Source of the DNA: Pedobacter sp. SYP-B3415
Lineage (GTDB): Bacteria > Bacteroidota > Bacteroidia > Sphingobacteriales > Sphingobacteriaceae
Length of the DNA: 64,000 bases
NCBI RefSeq assembly: GCF_004138205.1
Contig: NZ_RXNQ01000022.1
Span: 309,241-373,240 of the forward strand
Direction: 5' to 3'
Shown here: positions 53,641-61,908 of the stretch, piece after piece
Position numbering within the stretch: position 1 is the first letter of the stretch
Layout of the letters: every line of letters starts with the position of its first letter
The notes under the pieces: generated by a model
The model's input: only the letters and a program-made list of their open reading frames with translations
Databases searched by the model: none
What the model was told of the DNA's origin: nothing
Position numbers and translations under genes: made by a program

Positions 53641-54008
53641 TATTCCTCCTGGTCTTTTCTTTCTTTTGCGATTTTGTCAAAAAGCTGGTCCATGCGCTCC
53701 ACGTACTCATTTGTATCATCTACAAAGAACGTGAGTTCAGGAATAACCCTTACCTGGTGCCGGATGCGGCTGCCAAGTTTATATCTGATCTCGCCGGCAT
53801 GTGAGTTTACCGTGTTAACGGCAAGGCTCGTATTCGGACTGTTTAAAAAGCTGAGGTAAACTTTTGCAATGGCAAGGTCTGGCGAAACCCGCACCCGGGT
53901 AATTGTTACCAGCGTATTGGGCAGATAGGCCGTTCCCTCTTTCTGGAAGATCTGTGCCAGTTCTTCCTGTATAACTCCTGCAAATTTCTGCTGACGTTTA
54001 CTTTCCAT
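53640..54008 (-). CDS. rbfA: Ribosome-binding factor A
   Basis: A 122-residue KH-fold protein that helps mature the 30S subunit and its 16S rRNA 5' end. VTITRVRVSPDLAIAKVYLSF, HQVRVIPELTFFVDDT and YVERMDQLFDKI are typical. It heads a chain rbfA, hemolysin III, M23 with overlapping or 2-bp spacing. Confidence 0.93.
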   Translation of the reverse strand: MESKRQQKFAGVIQEELAQIFQKEGTAYLPNTLVTITRVRVSPDLAIAKVYLSFLNSPNTSLAVNTVNSHAGEIRYKLGSRIRHQVRVIPELTFFVDDTNEYVERMDQLFDKIAKERKDQEE

Positions 54009-54085
54009 ATCTTTTGATTTTCCTGAACCCGGAATACAGGCCGGAATGAATAAATCCGGCAGCCCTTCGGGGCCGCCGTTGTTGA

Positions 54086-55279
54086 CTAATATAACAAATT
54101 ATCGTAAGGGTAGCGAGCGGTATGCACCGCTTTCACGCGGTCGTACAGCAGTTGCCTGAATTCCTCTACGTTCTCTTTTTCGGTCGCTGAAATAAAGATA
54201 GCCGGGGCATTATGCTGTGCCATCCAGGTATTTTTAAAATCGGCGAGAGACATTTTTCCATTCTCGCGTGCTACCAGATCGTCTTCGTCTGGTGCAGCAT
54301 ACGCATCAATCTTGTTAAAGACGACGATGGTTTCCTTATCACGCGCGCCAAGGTCTTTCAGCGTTTCGTTAACCGTATTGATCTGGTCTTCAAAACCTGC
54401 ATGCGAGACATCGACCACATGAACAAGGATATCAGCTTCCCGAACCTCATCCAGTGTAGACTTAAAACATTCTACAAGGTGATGCGGCAGTTTCCTGATA
54501 AACCCTACCGTGTCTGAGAGCAGGAATGGAACGTTGTCAATTACAACCTTACGGACCGTGGTGTCGAGCGTGGCGAACAACTTGTTCTCTGCAAAGACGT
54601 CAGACTTTGAAAGCATGTTCATAATCGTCGATTTGCCCACGTTTGTATAACCCACCAGTGCAACGCGGATCAGCTGACCACGATTCTTGCGCTGCGTCTC
54701 ATTTTGTTTGTCGATCTGCTTAAGACGCTCTTTGAAAAGCGAGATTTTGCTCAGAATAATCCGGCGGTCGGTCTCGATCTGCGTCTCACCCGGACCGCGC
54801 ATCCCGATACCACCTTTTTGCCTTTCAAGGTGTGTCCACATCCGGGTCAGGCGGGGCAGCATGTATTGAAGCTGCGCCAGCTCTACCTGCGTTTTGGCCT
54901 GTGCGGTTTGAGCGCGGTCTGCAAAGATGTCAAGGATCAGGTTACTCCGGTCAAGGATCTTAACCTTCAGCTCGTTTTCAATGTTTCTGAGCTGAGAAGG
55001 CGTTAGCTCGTCATCAAACACAACCATGTCAATCTCTTCGGACTGAACATAGGCTTTAATTTCTTCCAGTTTACCACTGCCAACAAAGGTTGCCCTTTCC
55101 GGCCGGAGCATTTTCTGGGTAAAAGTTTTTTCTACTTTTCCCCCCGCTGTTTCGACCAGGAAAGCCAGTTCCTCAAGGTACTCGCGCTCCTGCTCCTCAC
55201 TGCTGCTGGGGATAATCACGCCCACCAGAACGGCACGTTCCTGTGTTACCCCGGTATCGTAATATTTTTGTTTTCCCAT
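54086..55279 (-). CDS. hflX: GTPase HflX
   Basis: A 397-residue ribosome-associated GTPase that rescues stalled ribosomes. The N-terminal HflX domain has FVGSGKLEEIKAYV and VFDDELTPSQLRNIE. The GTPase domain has G1 GYTNVGKSTIMNML (about 210), switch ATLDTTVR, SDTVGFIRKLPHHLVE and NKID. A TAACTTTG box ends 11 bp before the ATG and could be its -7 element. It is the next gene after trpC on the same strand, with a 55-bp gap. Confidence 0.95.
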   Translation of the reverse strand: MGKQKYYDTGVTQERAVLVGVIIPSSSEEQEREYLEELAFLVETAGGKVEKTFTQKMLRPERATFVGSGKLEEIKAYVQSEEIDMVVFDDELTPSQLRNIENELKVKILDRSNLILDIFADRAQTAQAKTQVELAQLQYMLPRLTRMWTHLERQKGGIGMRGPGETQIETDRRIILSKISLFKERLKQIDKQNETQRKNRGQLIRVALVGYTNVGKSTIMNMLSKSDVFAENKLFATLDTTVRKVVIDNVPFLLSDTVGFIRKLPHHLVECFKSTLDEVREADILVHVVDVSHAGFEDQINTVNETLKDLGARDKETIVVFNKIDAYAAPDEDDLVARENGKMSLADFKNTWMAQHNAPAIFISATEKENVEEFRQLLYDRVKAVHTARYPYDNLLY

Positions 55280-55334
55280 AATTGTTCTTCAAAGTTACGA
55301 AGATAATTGCCTGCATCTGCGCAGACGTTTCCTG

Positions 55335-56117
55335 CTATAGCTGTCTGGCAAACTCCAGCGCCGCAGCTCCCGGGTCGGTCGTTTTCATAAAGTTTTCACC
55401 AATCAGAAAACCCTGAAAACCTGCCGCACGAAGCGATCTGATCGTTTCAGGCGCACTGATTGCACTTTCTGAAACCTTCAGATACTCAACGGGAATTCGG
55501 TCCGCGAGCTCAAACGAAGTCTGGATATCGACTGTAAAATCGGCCAGGTTCCTGTTATTTACGCCTATTGCATCTAATGAGCCGACCAGGCTGCGTTCCA
55601 GCTCTGCGGCGTTATGCACTTCGAGCAGGACATTCAGTCCAAGCTCTTTTGCTACACCACTCAGGTCTTCAATCTCGCCGGGTGTAAGAATGGCGGCAAT
55701 CAGCAGAATGATGTCTGCACCCATTGCCCGCGCCTCGTACACCTGATAAGGATCGATCATAAAATCTTTGCGCAGCACCGGAATGTCGTTGGCCTGCCTC
55801 GCGGCGACCAGATCTGCCGCAGCACCACCAAAGAAATCGGTATCTGTCAGCACAGATAAAGCCGAAGCGCCGCTGCTATTATACGCAGTGGTTACCGCTG
55901 CCACGTCTGCCGTTCCATTAATTAAACCTTTGGAAGGTGAACGCCTTTTAAATTCGGCAATAATACCTGTGCGCGCCGGATCCAGCAAAAACTCCCTGAA
56001 AGATAGCGGCGTACGCCCGAAAGCAGCCGAATCCTGCAGGTTCTGTACGCTCTTCTGCGATTTTGCCCGGACAATTTCTTCTTTTTTTCTTTCTACTATT
56101 TTTTCTAAAATGTTCAT
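55335..56117 (-). CDS. trpC: Indole-3-glycerol phosphate synthase
   Basis: A 260-residue TIM-barrel enzyme of tryptophan synthesis that closes the indole ring of CdRP. The motifs are IIAEFKRRSPSKG, VLTDTDFFGGA, VLRKDFMID, GVNNRNLADF and GFLIGENFM. It lies 12 bp after trpG. The trpD gene that usually lies between trpG and trpC is absent. Confidence 0.96.
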   Translation of the reverse strand: MNILEKIVERKKEEIVRAKSQKSVQNLQDSAAFGRTPLSFREFLLDPARTGIIAEFKRRSPSKGLINGTADVAAVTTAYNSSGASALSVLTDTDFFGGAAADLVAARQANDIPVLRKDFMIDPYQVYEARAMGADIILLIAAILTPGEIEDLSGVAKELGLNVLLEVHNAAELERSLVGSLDAIGVNNRNLADFTVDIQTSFELADRIPVEYLKVSESAISAPETIRSLRAAGFQGFLIGENFMKTTDPGAAALEFARQL

Positions 56118-56129
56118 TTCTGCGCCCCT

Positions 56130-56699
56130 TTATGCCTTCAGCCAGTTGATCATCATCTGTTTGCCATACTCTGTCAGCACGCTTTCGGGGTGAAACTGTA
56201 CACCGCGTACATCCAGCGTCTTATGACTCAGGGCCATAATACCACCGGTCTCATCTGTTGCTGTAACCTGCAATACCTCCGGCAGGTCTGAGTTATTAAC
56301 TACCCAGGAGTGATAACGGCCGACCTTAAAACTAACGGGGCAATCTTTAAACAAGGGTTCTGCAGCATTTGTTACGTTCACCGGCGTGGCGATTCCATGC
56401 ATTGGCCTTCCCAGGTTGGATAACGAACCTCCAAAGGCCTCAGCAATAGCCTGCTGCCCCAGACAAACGCCAAAAATACTCTTGCTTTCTGAATACGTTT
56501 TGATTACATCCAGCAGCAACCCGGCCTCTTCCGGAATGCCCGGGCCGGGCGAAAGCAAAATCTTGTCAAACTTGTCAATGTCTTCAAGCTGAAACTTATC
56601 ATTTCTCCAGACCTCAGTATCATACCCTGCCTCATGCACCAGGTGCACCAGGTTGTAAGTAAAACTATCGTAGTTGTCTATAACGAGTATTTTTTTCAT
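56130..56699 (-). CDS. trpG: Anthranilate synthase component II (glutamine amidotransferase)
   Basis: A 189-residue class I glutamine amidotransferase that supplies ammonia to TrpE. The catalytic Cys is in GVCLGQQAIAEAFGG, the His/Glu pair in VQFHPESVLTEYG, and LLSPGPGIPEEAG forms the oxyanion region. It begins 20 bp after the trpE stop. A paralogue for p-aminobenzoate (PabA) has the same fold, but the trpE and trpC neighbours favour TrpG. Confidence 0.94.
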   Translation of the reverse strand: MKKILVIDNYDSFTYNLVHLVHEAGYDTEVWRNDKFQLEDIDKFDKILLSPGPGIPEEAGLLLDVIKTYSESKSIFGVCLGQQAIAEAFGGSLSNLGRPMHGIATPVNVTNAAEPLFKDCPVSFKVGRYHSWVVNNSDLPEVLQVTATDETGGIMALSHKTLDVRGVQFHPESVLTEYGKQMMINWLKA

Positions 56700-56719
56700 C
56701 GTGTAATTCTCTGTTTGGT

Positions 56720-58126
56720 CTAAAGTTCTGCCGCCATGACAACTGCCTTACGCAGCGCAGCAATTTTATTATTTACTTCCTGCAACTCACTCTCGGGAAC
56801 CGAGTCTGCGACAATTCCCGCCCCTGCGCGGTAATGAAGCTGGTTATTTTTGCTCATAAAGGTCCTGATCATAATGGCATGATTGAAGTCTTCTTTGAAA
56901 CCCATAAAACCAATAGCGCCCGAGTAAAAGTTGCGCCCGTTTTTTTCATAAGCATCAATCAGCTCCATGGCACGGTATTTTGGCGCACCGCTGAGCGTTC
57001 CTGCCGGGTAGGTATCGGCTACGATCTTGAAGGCGGCGGCGGTACCGGGCAGTTCGCCGCTAACCTGCGAGACCAGGTGGATCAGGTGTGAGTAATATTG
57101 CACCTGTTTGAAAGACTTCACCTGTACATTCCCGCAGTTCCGGCTCAGATCGTTCCGCGCCAGGTCGACCAGCATAACGTGTTCAGCACTCTCTTTTGGA
57201 TCCTCTTCAAGTTTTGTGGCCAGGGCGGCGTCTTCCGCGTCATTACCGGTTCTTCTGAATGTGCCTGCAATCGGAAAAATGCTTGCCACCTGATTTTTGA
57301 TGGTAATCTGTGCTTCCGGCGATGAGCCGAAAAGTTTAAAATTACCATAGTCAAAGTAAAAAAGATACGGCGACGGGTTAATAGAGCGCAGGCAGCGGTA
57401 AACGTTAAATTCATCACCCAGAAAACGCTGCTTATATGCCCGCGACGGAACGATCTGAAACACATCGCCCCGCATAATGTGTTTCTGCATTTTCAGCACC
57501 ATCTCTTTAAACTCATCATCGCTCAGGTTCGATTCTTCAGCTCCCTCTGTCCGGAACGAGTATTCAGGGAAATTTTTGTTCTGGATCAGGTACTCAATCT
57601 TATCAAGATCTTCTTTTACCTCACCATTAAATGTATTTTTAAACAGGGTGATCTCGTTCTTAAAATGATCTATTGCAATGATATACCGGTACACATGGTA
57701 CTGCATATCAGGAATTCGGTCTTCAGCGGCTATTTCGCCCTGCAGGCTGATGTCTTCAAAATACTGAACAGCATTCCAGGTAAAGTAGCCAAACAAACCG
57801 CCGGTCAGAAATTTAATCTCCGGAAAAACGGTTTCTTCAAAGCGCGCTTTGAATGCTGCAATTTCATCTACAATACTCCCTGACGCATCCTGTTCTTCAC
57901 GGATACCGTCGGGAAAGTAAGATTCAAGCTGCCCGTTATTTAATATGATTCCCGCAACGGGATCAGCGCAGACAAAACTCATGCTGTTCTCACGGCTATG
58001 ATAATCCGAACTTTCCAGCAGGATGCTGTTCGGAAAAACATCACGTAACCGCAGGTAAATACTTACCGGGGTTGTGGTGTCGGCAAGCATCGTTTTATAG
58101 GTGGTGTTTATTTTGTAAGTCTTCAT
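56720..58126 (-). CDS. trpE: Anthranilate synthase component I
   Basis: A 468-residue chorismate-binding enzyme, the committed step of tryptophan synthesis. The Trp-binding LLES motif (36-39) suggests feedback inhibition. Active-site blocks are FQIVPSRAY, GSSPEAQ, PIAGTFRRTG, LVDLARNDLSR, TLSGAPKYRAMELI and YRAGAGIVADS. It is the first structural gene of trpE-trpG-trpC and is preceded by a leader peptide gene and terminator that form an attenuator. Confidence 0.96.
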   Translation of the reverse strand: MKTYKINTTYKTMLADTTTPVSIYLRLRDVFPNSILLESSDYHSRENSMSFVCADPVAGIILNNGQLESYFPDGIREEQDASGSIVDEIAAFKARFEETVFPEIKFLTGGLFGYFTWNAVQYFEDISLQGEIAAEDRIPDMQYHVYRYIIAIDHFKNEITLFKNTFNGEVKEDLDKIEYLIQNKNFPEYSFRTEGAEESNLSDDEFKEMVLKMQKHIMRGDVFQIVPSRAYKQRFLGDEFNVYRCLRSINPSPYLFYFDYGNFKLFGSSPEAQITIKNQVASIFPIAGTFRRTGNDAEDAALATKLEEDPKESAEHVMLVDLARNDLSRNCGNVQVKSFKQVQYYSHLIHLVSQVSGELPGTAAAFKIVADTYPAGTLSGAPKYRAMELIDAYEKNGRNFYSGAIGFMGFKEDFNHAIMIRTFMSKNNQLHYRAGAGIVADSVPESELQEVNNKIAALRKAVVMAAEL

Positions 58127-58137
58127 TCTGTTGAAAT

Positions 58138-58173
58138 AAAAAAGCCCGACGTGTGGTTCTACGTCGGGCTTTT
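58138..58173 (-). terminator. Attenuator terminator in the trpE leader
   Basis: A perfect 13-bp stem (AAAAGCCCGACGT pairing with ACGTCGGGCTTTT) with an 8-base loop, followed by a T-run on the minus strand. It lies 12 bp before the trpE start codon and after the leader peptide stop, so transcription must read through it to reach trpE. Confidence 0.9.
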
Positions 58174-58206
58174 AATGTGGTTTAGGTTTAGATCAATCAA
58201 TATATC

Positions 58207-58275
58207 TTATACACACAGTGCACAACGCTTTTTGAGGTTGTCTGGCCATTGCCATGTATGTGAAGTGCTGATCAT
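58207..58275 (-). CDS. trpL: trp operon leader peptide
   Basis: A 22-codon reading frame on the minus strand starting at ATG 58275 and ending at TAA 58207. Codons 8-10 are TGG CAA TGG (Trp-Gln-Trp, 58254-58246), the sensing codons expected for tryptophan. The peptide starts MISTSHTWQWPDN. The predicted transcription start falls within about two bases of its ATG, so it would be translated without a leader. A terminator lies between it and trpE. If Trp-tRNA is scarce the ribosome should stall at codons 8-10 and allow an antiterminator. I could not fix the antiterminator pairing. A pairing CAGACAAC with GUUGUGCACUG just after the Trp codons is possible as the 1:2 stem. Confidence 0.8.
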   Translation of the reverse strand: MISTSHTWQWPDNLKKRCALCV

Positions 58276-58281
58276 GGGGAG

Positions 58282-58311
58282 CAAAAATAGAAAGAATTTT
58301 AAAAAAGCAAA
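58282..58311 (-). promoter_or_regulatory. Promoter of the trpL-trpEGC operon
   Basis: On the minus strand a -33 TTTG (58311-58308) and a -7 TATTTTTG (58289-58282) are 18 bp apart. Counting 5-8 bases on from the -7 box places the transcription start at about 58274-58277, at the leader ATG. Confidence 0.7.
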
Positions 58312-58325
58312 ATATTTTTAAAAAT

Positions 58326-58769
58326 TTACGAAACCCCGAAAAATGTTCTGGACGGATCGCTTTTAGTCATTAAATAGATAGCTACAACGATAAAAATCAA
58401 TGCTAAACCAAAAAATATCGCGATGGTACGGTGTTTAGCCGCAGCATCTGTAGCCTTTTTTGAACGCGCATTCCCTATAGTGATCAGGATGATTGCCGCA
58501 AGCATGATAGAAATATGCTCCATCTTCCAATATCTTGCGATCGCTGCGGAGCTGTCGGCCTTAAACCAGCCGTTCATGAAGTAAAGTGCCAGGCCGAGCA
58601 GCAACTGAATGTGTGCACTGATCAGTGCGAAGACATTGAGTTTTCTGTTTCCTTCTGTATAGGCCTTTTTTCCAAGCCAACCAGATAAAGCCTGAAATAT
58701 AGCTGCAATAAGAAGTACAAAAACTACATAGCGCCAGCCTGAGTGTGCGCTTTTCAAAATTTCGTTCAT
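58326..58769 (-). CDS. Four-segment membrane protein, cytochrome-b-like
   Basis: A 147-residue membrane protein with four hydrophobic segments. Histidines lie in or near the segments: LKSAHSGWRYVVF, FALISAHIQLLLG, KMEHISIMLAAII and AKHRTIAIFF. The pattern resembles proteins often labelled cytochrome B in Bacteroidota, and two His pairs could bind haem, but this is inference. It is transcribed toward the trp promoter, whose -33 box begins 14 bp after its stop. Confidence 0.7.
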   Translation of the reverse strand: MNEILKSAHSGWRYVVFVLLIAAIFQALSGWLGKKAYTEGNRKLNVFALISAHIQLLLGLALYFMNGWFKADSSAAIARYWKMEHISIMLAAIILITIGNARSKKATDAAAKHRTIAIFFGLALIFIVVAIYLMTKSDPSRTFFGVS

Positions 58770-58878
58770 AAAACCGCTTTTTTATGTCAAATGTAAGCCT
58801 TAAAAAGTAAAATGCGTGTGATATTCCGTGATGAAGCTTTATTTATATTAGTTTTAAACAATCAAACTACATTTTTTC

Positions 58879-61800
58879 ATGAAGAAAACTCTACTGCTAA
58901 TTTTACTGCTGGTCTCCGGTAATCTTTTGCTGGCGCAACAGACGTTTCCGGTTAACGGATCATACGACATCCGGCCGCAATTGTACGCCTTTACCAACGC
59001 CACGATTGTGGTTAACTCTGGCCAGACAATAGCCAATGGTACATTGCTTGTCAAAGGAAGACAGATTGAAGGTGTTGGCAAAGGTCTGAACATCCCGAAG
59101 GGATACCTGACCATCGACCTGAAAGGCAAATATATCTACCCCTCTCTTGTCGATGCTTTCAGCAGTTACGGCACAACAGATGCATCGCGCGAGGCGGGCG
59201 GTTTTGGCGGGCGCCAGTCCATCTTTGTTTCCACAAAGAAAGGACCTTACAATTGGAATGAAGCTATCAGACCGGAGACAGAGGTGCGTGCCCTTTTCAG
59301 CGTTGATACAAAAAAAGCAGACGAGCTGCGCAGGGCGGGCTTTGGCAGCGTGAACGCAATTAACCGCGATGGCATAGCCCGTGGCACATCTGCAGCTGTA
59401 GCACTTACAGACGAAGCCGATAACCGTGTGTTTATCAAAGACCGCACAGCTGCAAACTATTCATTCAGCAAGGGCAGTTCAAAAAACGACTACCCTACTT
59501 CCCTGATGGGTGCGATCGCATTGCTTCGCCAGACGTATTATGATGCAAAATGGTATGGCAATCAGAACGAAGAGTACAATATCTCGCTCGCAGAGTTCAA
59601 CAAACAACAGGACCTGCCCCAGCTCTTCGAAACAGATGGCTGGGCTAATACCCTTCGTGCAGACAAAATTGCCAAAGAGTTTGGCAAACGATACCTGATC
59701 AAATCCGGCGGAGACGAATACCAGCGCATTGCCGAAGTAAAGGCAACCGGGGCCAGCCTGATCATTCCAATCGCTTTCCCGAAGGCTTACGATGTTGAAG
59801 ACCCTGCCGAAGCGCGAAACATTACCCTTGCGCAGATGAAAGCCTGGGAAATGGCACCGGGCAATCCGGCCGCGCTTGAAAAAGCAGGGGTTCCGTTTGC
59901 TATTACCGCTTTTGGTCTTGAAAACGTTCGCGAATTCTGGGCAAATCTCCGCACTGCCATAGACAACGGACTATCTGAACAACAGGCACTGAAGTCAATT
60001 ACAGAAAATCCGGCTACCTTTTTGGGAATTGCTGATCAGGTTGGTTCGCTTGGAAAAGGCAAACTGGCAAACTTTATTGTAACCTCGGGTCCGCTTTTCA
60101 AAAAGGACAACATCATTTTTGAGAACTGGGTTCAGGGCAAAAAATTCCAGGTTAATAAAATTGATGTAACAGACCTGAAAGGGGTTTATAACCTGACGGT
60201 TGATGGGGTTGCGGCAGCAAACCTGCGCATTACAGGAAGCGGAGGCGGTTCTGCAGCCACGGTAGAACGCACCGGCACAGACAGTCTCAAAACAACGGCC
60301 AGCCTGAGCCGTAACGGGGACTGGGTTGCAATATCATTCAACTCAAAGAAAAGCCCGACAGGAAGTGTGCGGCTGAGTGGTTACGTTGTTTCGGCAAACC
60401 CGCTTACAATGAAAGGCGAATCGGCACTGCCCGACGGCAGCACCGGAAGATGGACCGCCACTTTCCGCGAAGCCTTAAAAGCAGACGCGCAGAAAGAGGA
60501 ACCTAAAGCAGCGCTTGCTCAGGGTAAGCTGGTTTATCCTTTTGGCGTTTTCGGTTATGAAGAAGCTCCAAAACAGGAAACAGTGTTGATCAAAAATGCA
60601 ACCGTTTGGACAAATGAGAAAGACGGCATTTTGCAAAACGCAGACATCCTGTTGGCTAACGGTAAGATCAAAGCTGTTGGCAAAGGGCTGTCGGCAGGTG
60701 GCGCAACGGTTATCGACGCTACAGGCAAACACGTTACGGCCGGAATCATTGACGAGCACTCGCACATTGCAGGATCGGGCGGTATCAATGAAGGCGCGCA
60801 ATCTTCTTCCGCAGAAGTGCGTATTGCCGATATCATTAATTCGGAAGACGTAAATATTTATCGCCAGCTGGCGGGAGGTGTAACCACTTCACATATTCTT
60901 CACGGTTCGGCAAACCCGATCGGCGGACAATCCCAGCTGATCAAATTGCGCTGGGGTAAAGCGCCCGAAGCACTGAAATTTGCAGGAAGCGATGGTTTTA
61001 TCAAATTCGCGCTTGGCGAGAACGTGAAGCAAAGCAACTTCGGTACAGGCGCACGCTTCCCGGTAACCAGAATGGGTGTGGAGCAGACCTATGTAGACGG
61101 ATTTACAAGGGCCAAAGAATATGAAAAGGCCATGAAGATAAAGGGGAACAATGTGCGCCGTGACCTGGAGCTTGATGCACTTGTCGAGATCCTGAACAAC
61201 AAACGGTTTATAACCTGCCACTCTTACGTGCAGTCTGAGATTAACATGCTGATCAATGTAGCAGACAGCCTTGGCTTTAAAATCAACACGTTTACACATA
61301 TTCTGGAAGGTTACAAGGTTGCCGACAAAATGAAGGCCCATGGTATTGCAGGCTCTACGTTTTCAGACTGGTGGGCGTATAAATATGAAGTTGCAGAAGC
61401 AATTCCCTACAACGGCAAGATCATGCACAATGTCGGTGTAACTACCGCATTCAACTCTGACGATGCCGAAATGGCGCGCCGGCTAAACCAGGAAGCCGGA
61501 AAGGCTGTGCTTTATGGCGGTGTTCCGGAAGAGGACGCGCTGAAGTTCGTTACCTTGAATCCGGCACGCATGCTCCATATTGATGACCAGGTAGGCAGCC
61601 TGAAGGCAGGCAAAGATGCCGATGTGGTAATCTGGTCTGAGCACCCGCTATCCATCTACGCTAAAGCTGAAAAAACTTTTGTTGACGGCGTACCTTACTG
61701 GGATATAACCCGCGATGCAGAAGTGCAAAAAACCCAGCAGGCGGAGCGCGCGCGATTGATTCGCAAAATGCTTGAAAGCAAAACCAAAGGAGCACGCACG

Positions 61801-61896
61801 CAGCGTCCGGCGGCAGATGCACCACGTCTGTACAATTGTGAAACGCTCGAAGACTATGCCGCTGAGCTGGATCATGCAACCGCACATCAACATTAA
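58879..61896 (+). CDS. Secreted tandem amidohydrolase-domain protein
   Basis: A 1005-residue protein with a signal peptide (LLLILLLVSGNLLLAQQ) and two amidohydrolase halves. The N-terminal half (about 30-430) has KYIYPSLVDAFSSYG where the His-x-His metal site should be, so it looks inactive. The C-terminal half (about 550-980) keeps the metal site: GIIDEHSHIAG, CHSYVQSE, TFTHILEGY and AFNSDDAEM. A beta-rich linker (about 430-550) joins them. The substrate is unknown; imidazolonepropionase- or prolidase-like enzymes are the closest comparison. The next gene encodes a second, degenerate amidohydrolase 12 bp later. Confidence 0.88.
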   Translation: MKKTLLLILLLVSGNLLLAQQTFPVNGSYDIRPQLYAFTNATIVVNSGQTIANGTLLVKGRQIEGVGKGLNIPKGYLTIDLKGKYIYPSLVDAFSSYGTTDASREAGGFGGRQSIFVSTKKGPYNWNEAIRPETEVRALFSVDTKKADELRRAGFGSVNAINRDGIARGTSAAVALTDEADNRVFIKDRTAANYSFSKGSSKNDYPTSLMGAIALLRQTYYDAKWYGNQNEEYNISLAEFNKQQDLPQLFETDGWANTLRADKIAKEFGKRYLIKSGGDEYQRIAEVKATGASLIIPIAFPKAYDVEDPAEARNITLAQMKAWEMAPGNPAALEKAGVPFAITAFGLENVREFWANLRTAIDNGLSEQQALKSITENPATFLGIADQVGSLGKGKLANFIVTSGPLFKKDNIIFENWVQGKKFQVNKIDVTDLKGVYNLTVDGVAAANLRITGSGGGSAATVERTGTDSLKTTASLSRNGDWVAISFNSKKSPTGSVRLSGYVVSANPLTMKGESALPDGSTGRWTATFREALKADAQKEEPKAALAQGKLVYPFGVFGYEEAPKQETVLIKNATVWTNEKDGILQNADILLANGKIKAVGKGLSAGGATVIDATGKHVTAGIIDEHSHIAGSGGINEGAQSSSAEVRIADIINSEDVNIYRQLAGGVTTSHILHGSANPIGGQSQLIKLRWGKAPEALKFAGSDGFIKFALGENVKQSNFGTGARFPVTRMGVEQTYVDGFTRAKEYEKAMKIKGNNVRRDLELDALVEILNNKRFITCHSYVQSEINMLINVADSLGFKINTFTHILEGYKVADKMKAHGIAGSTFSDWWAYKYEVAEAIPYNGKIMHNVGVTTAFNSDDAEMARRLNQEAGKAVLYGGVPEEDALKFVTLNPARMLHIDDQVGSLKAGKDADVVIWSEHPLSIYAKAEKTFVDGVPYWDITRDAEVQKTQQAERARLIRKMLESKTKGARTQRPAADAPRLYNCETLEDYAAELDHATAHQH

Positions 61897-61908
61897 TCTC
61901 AGAAAATC

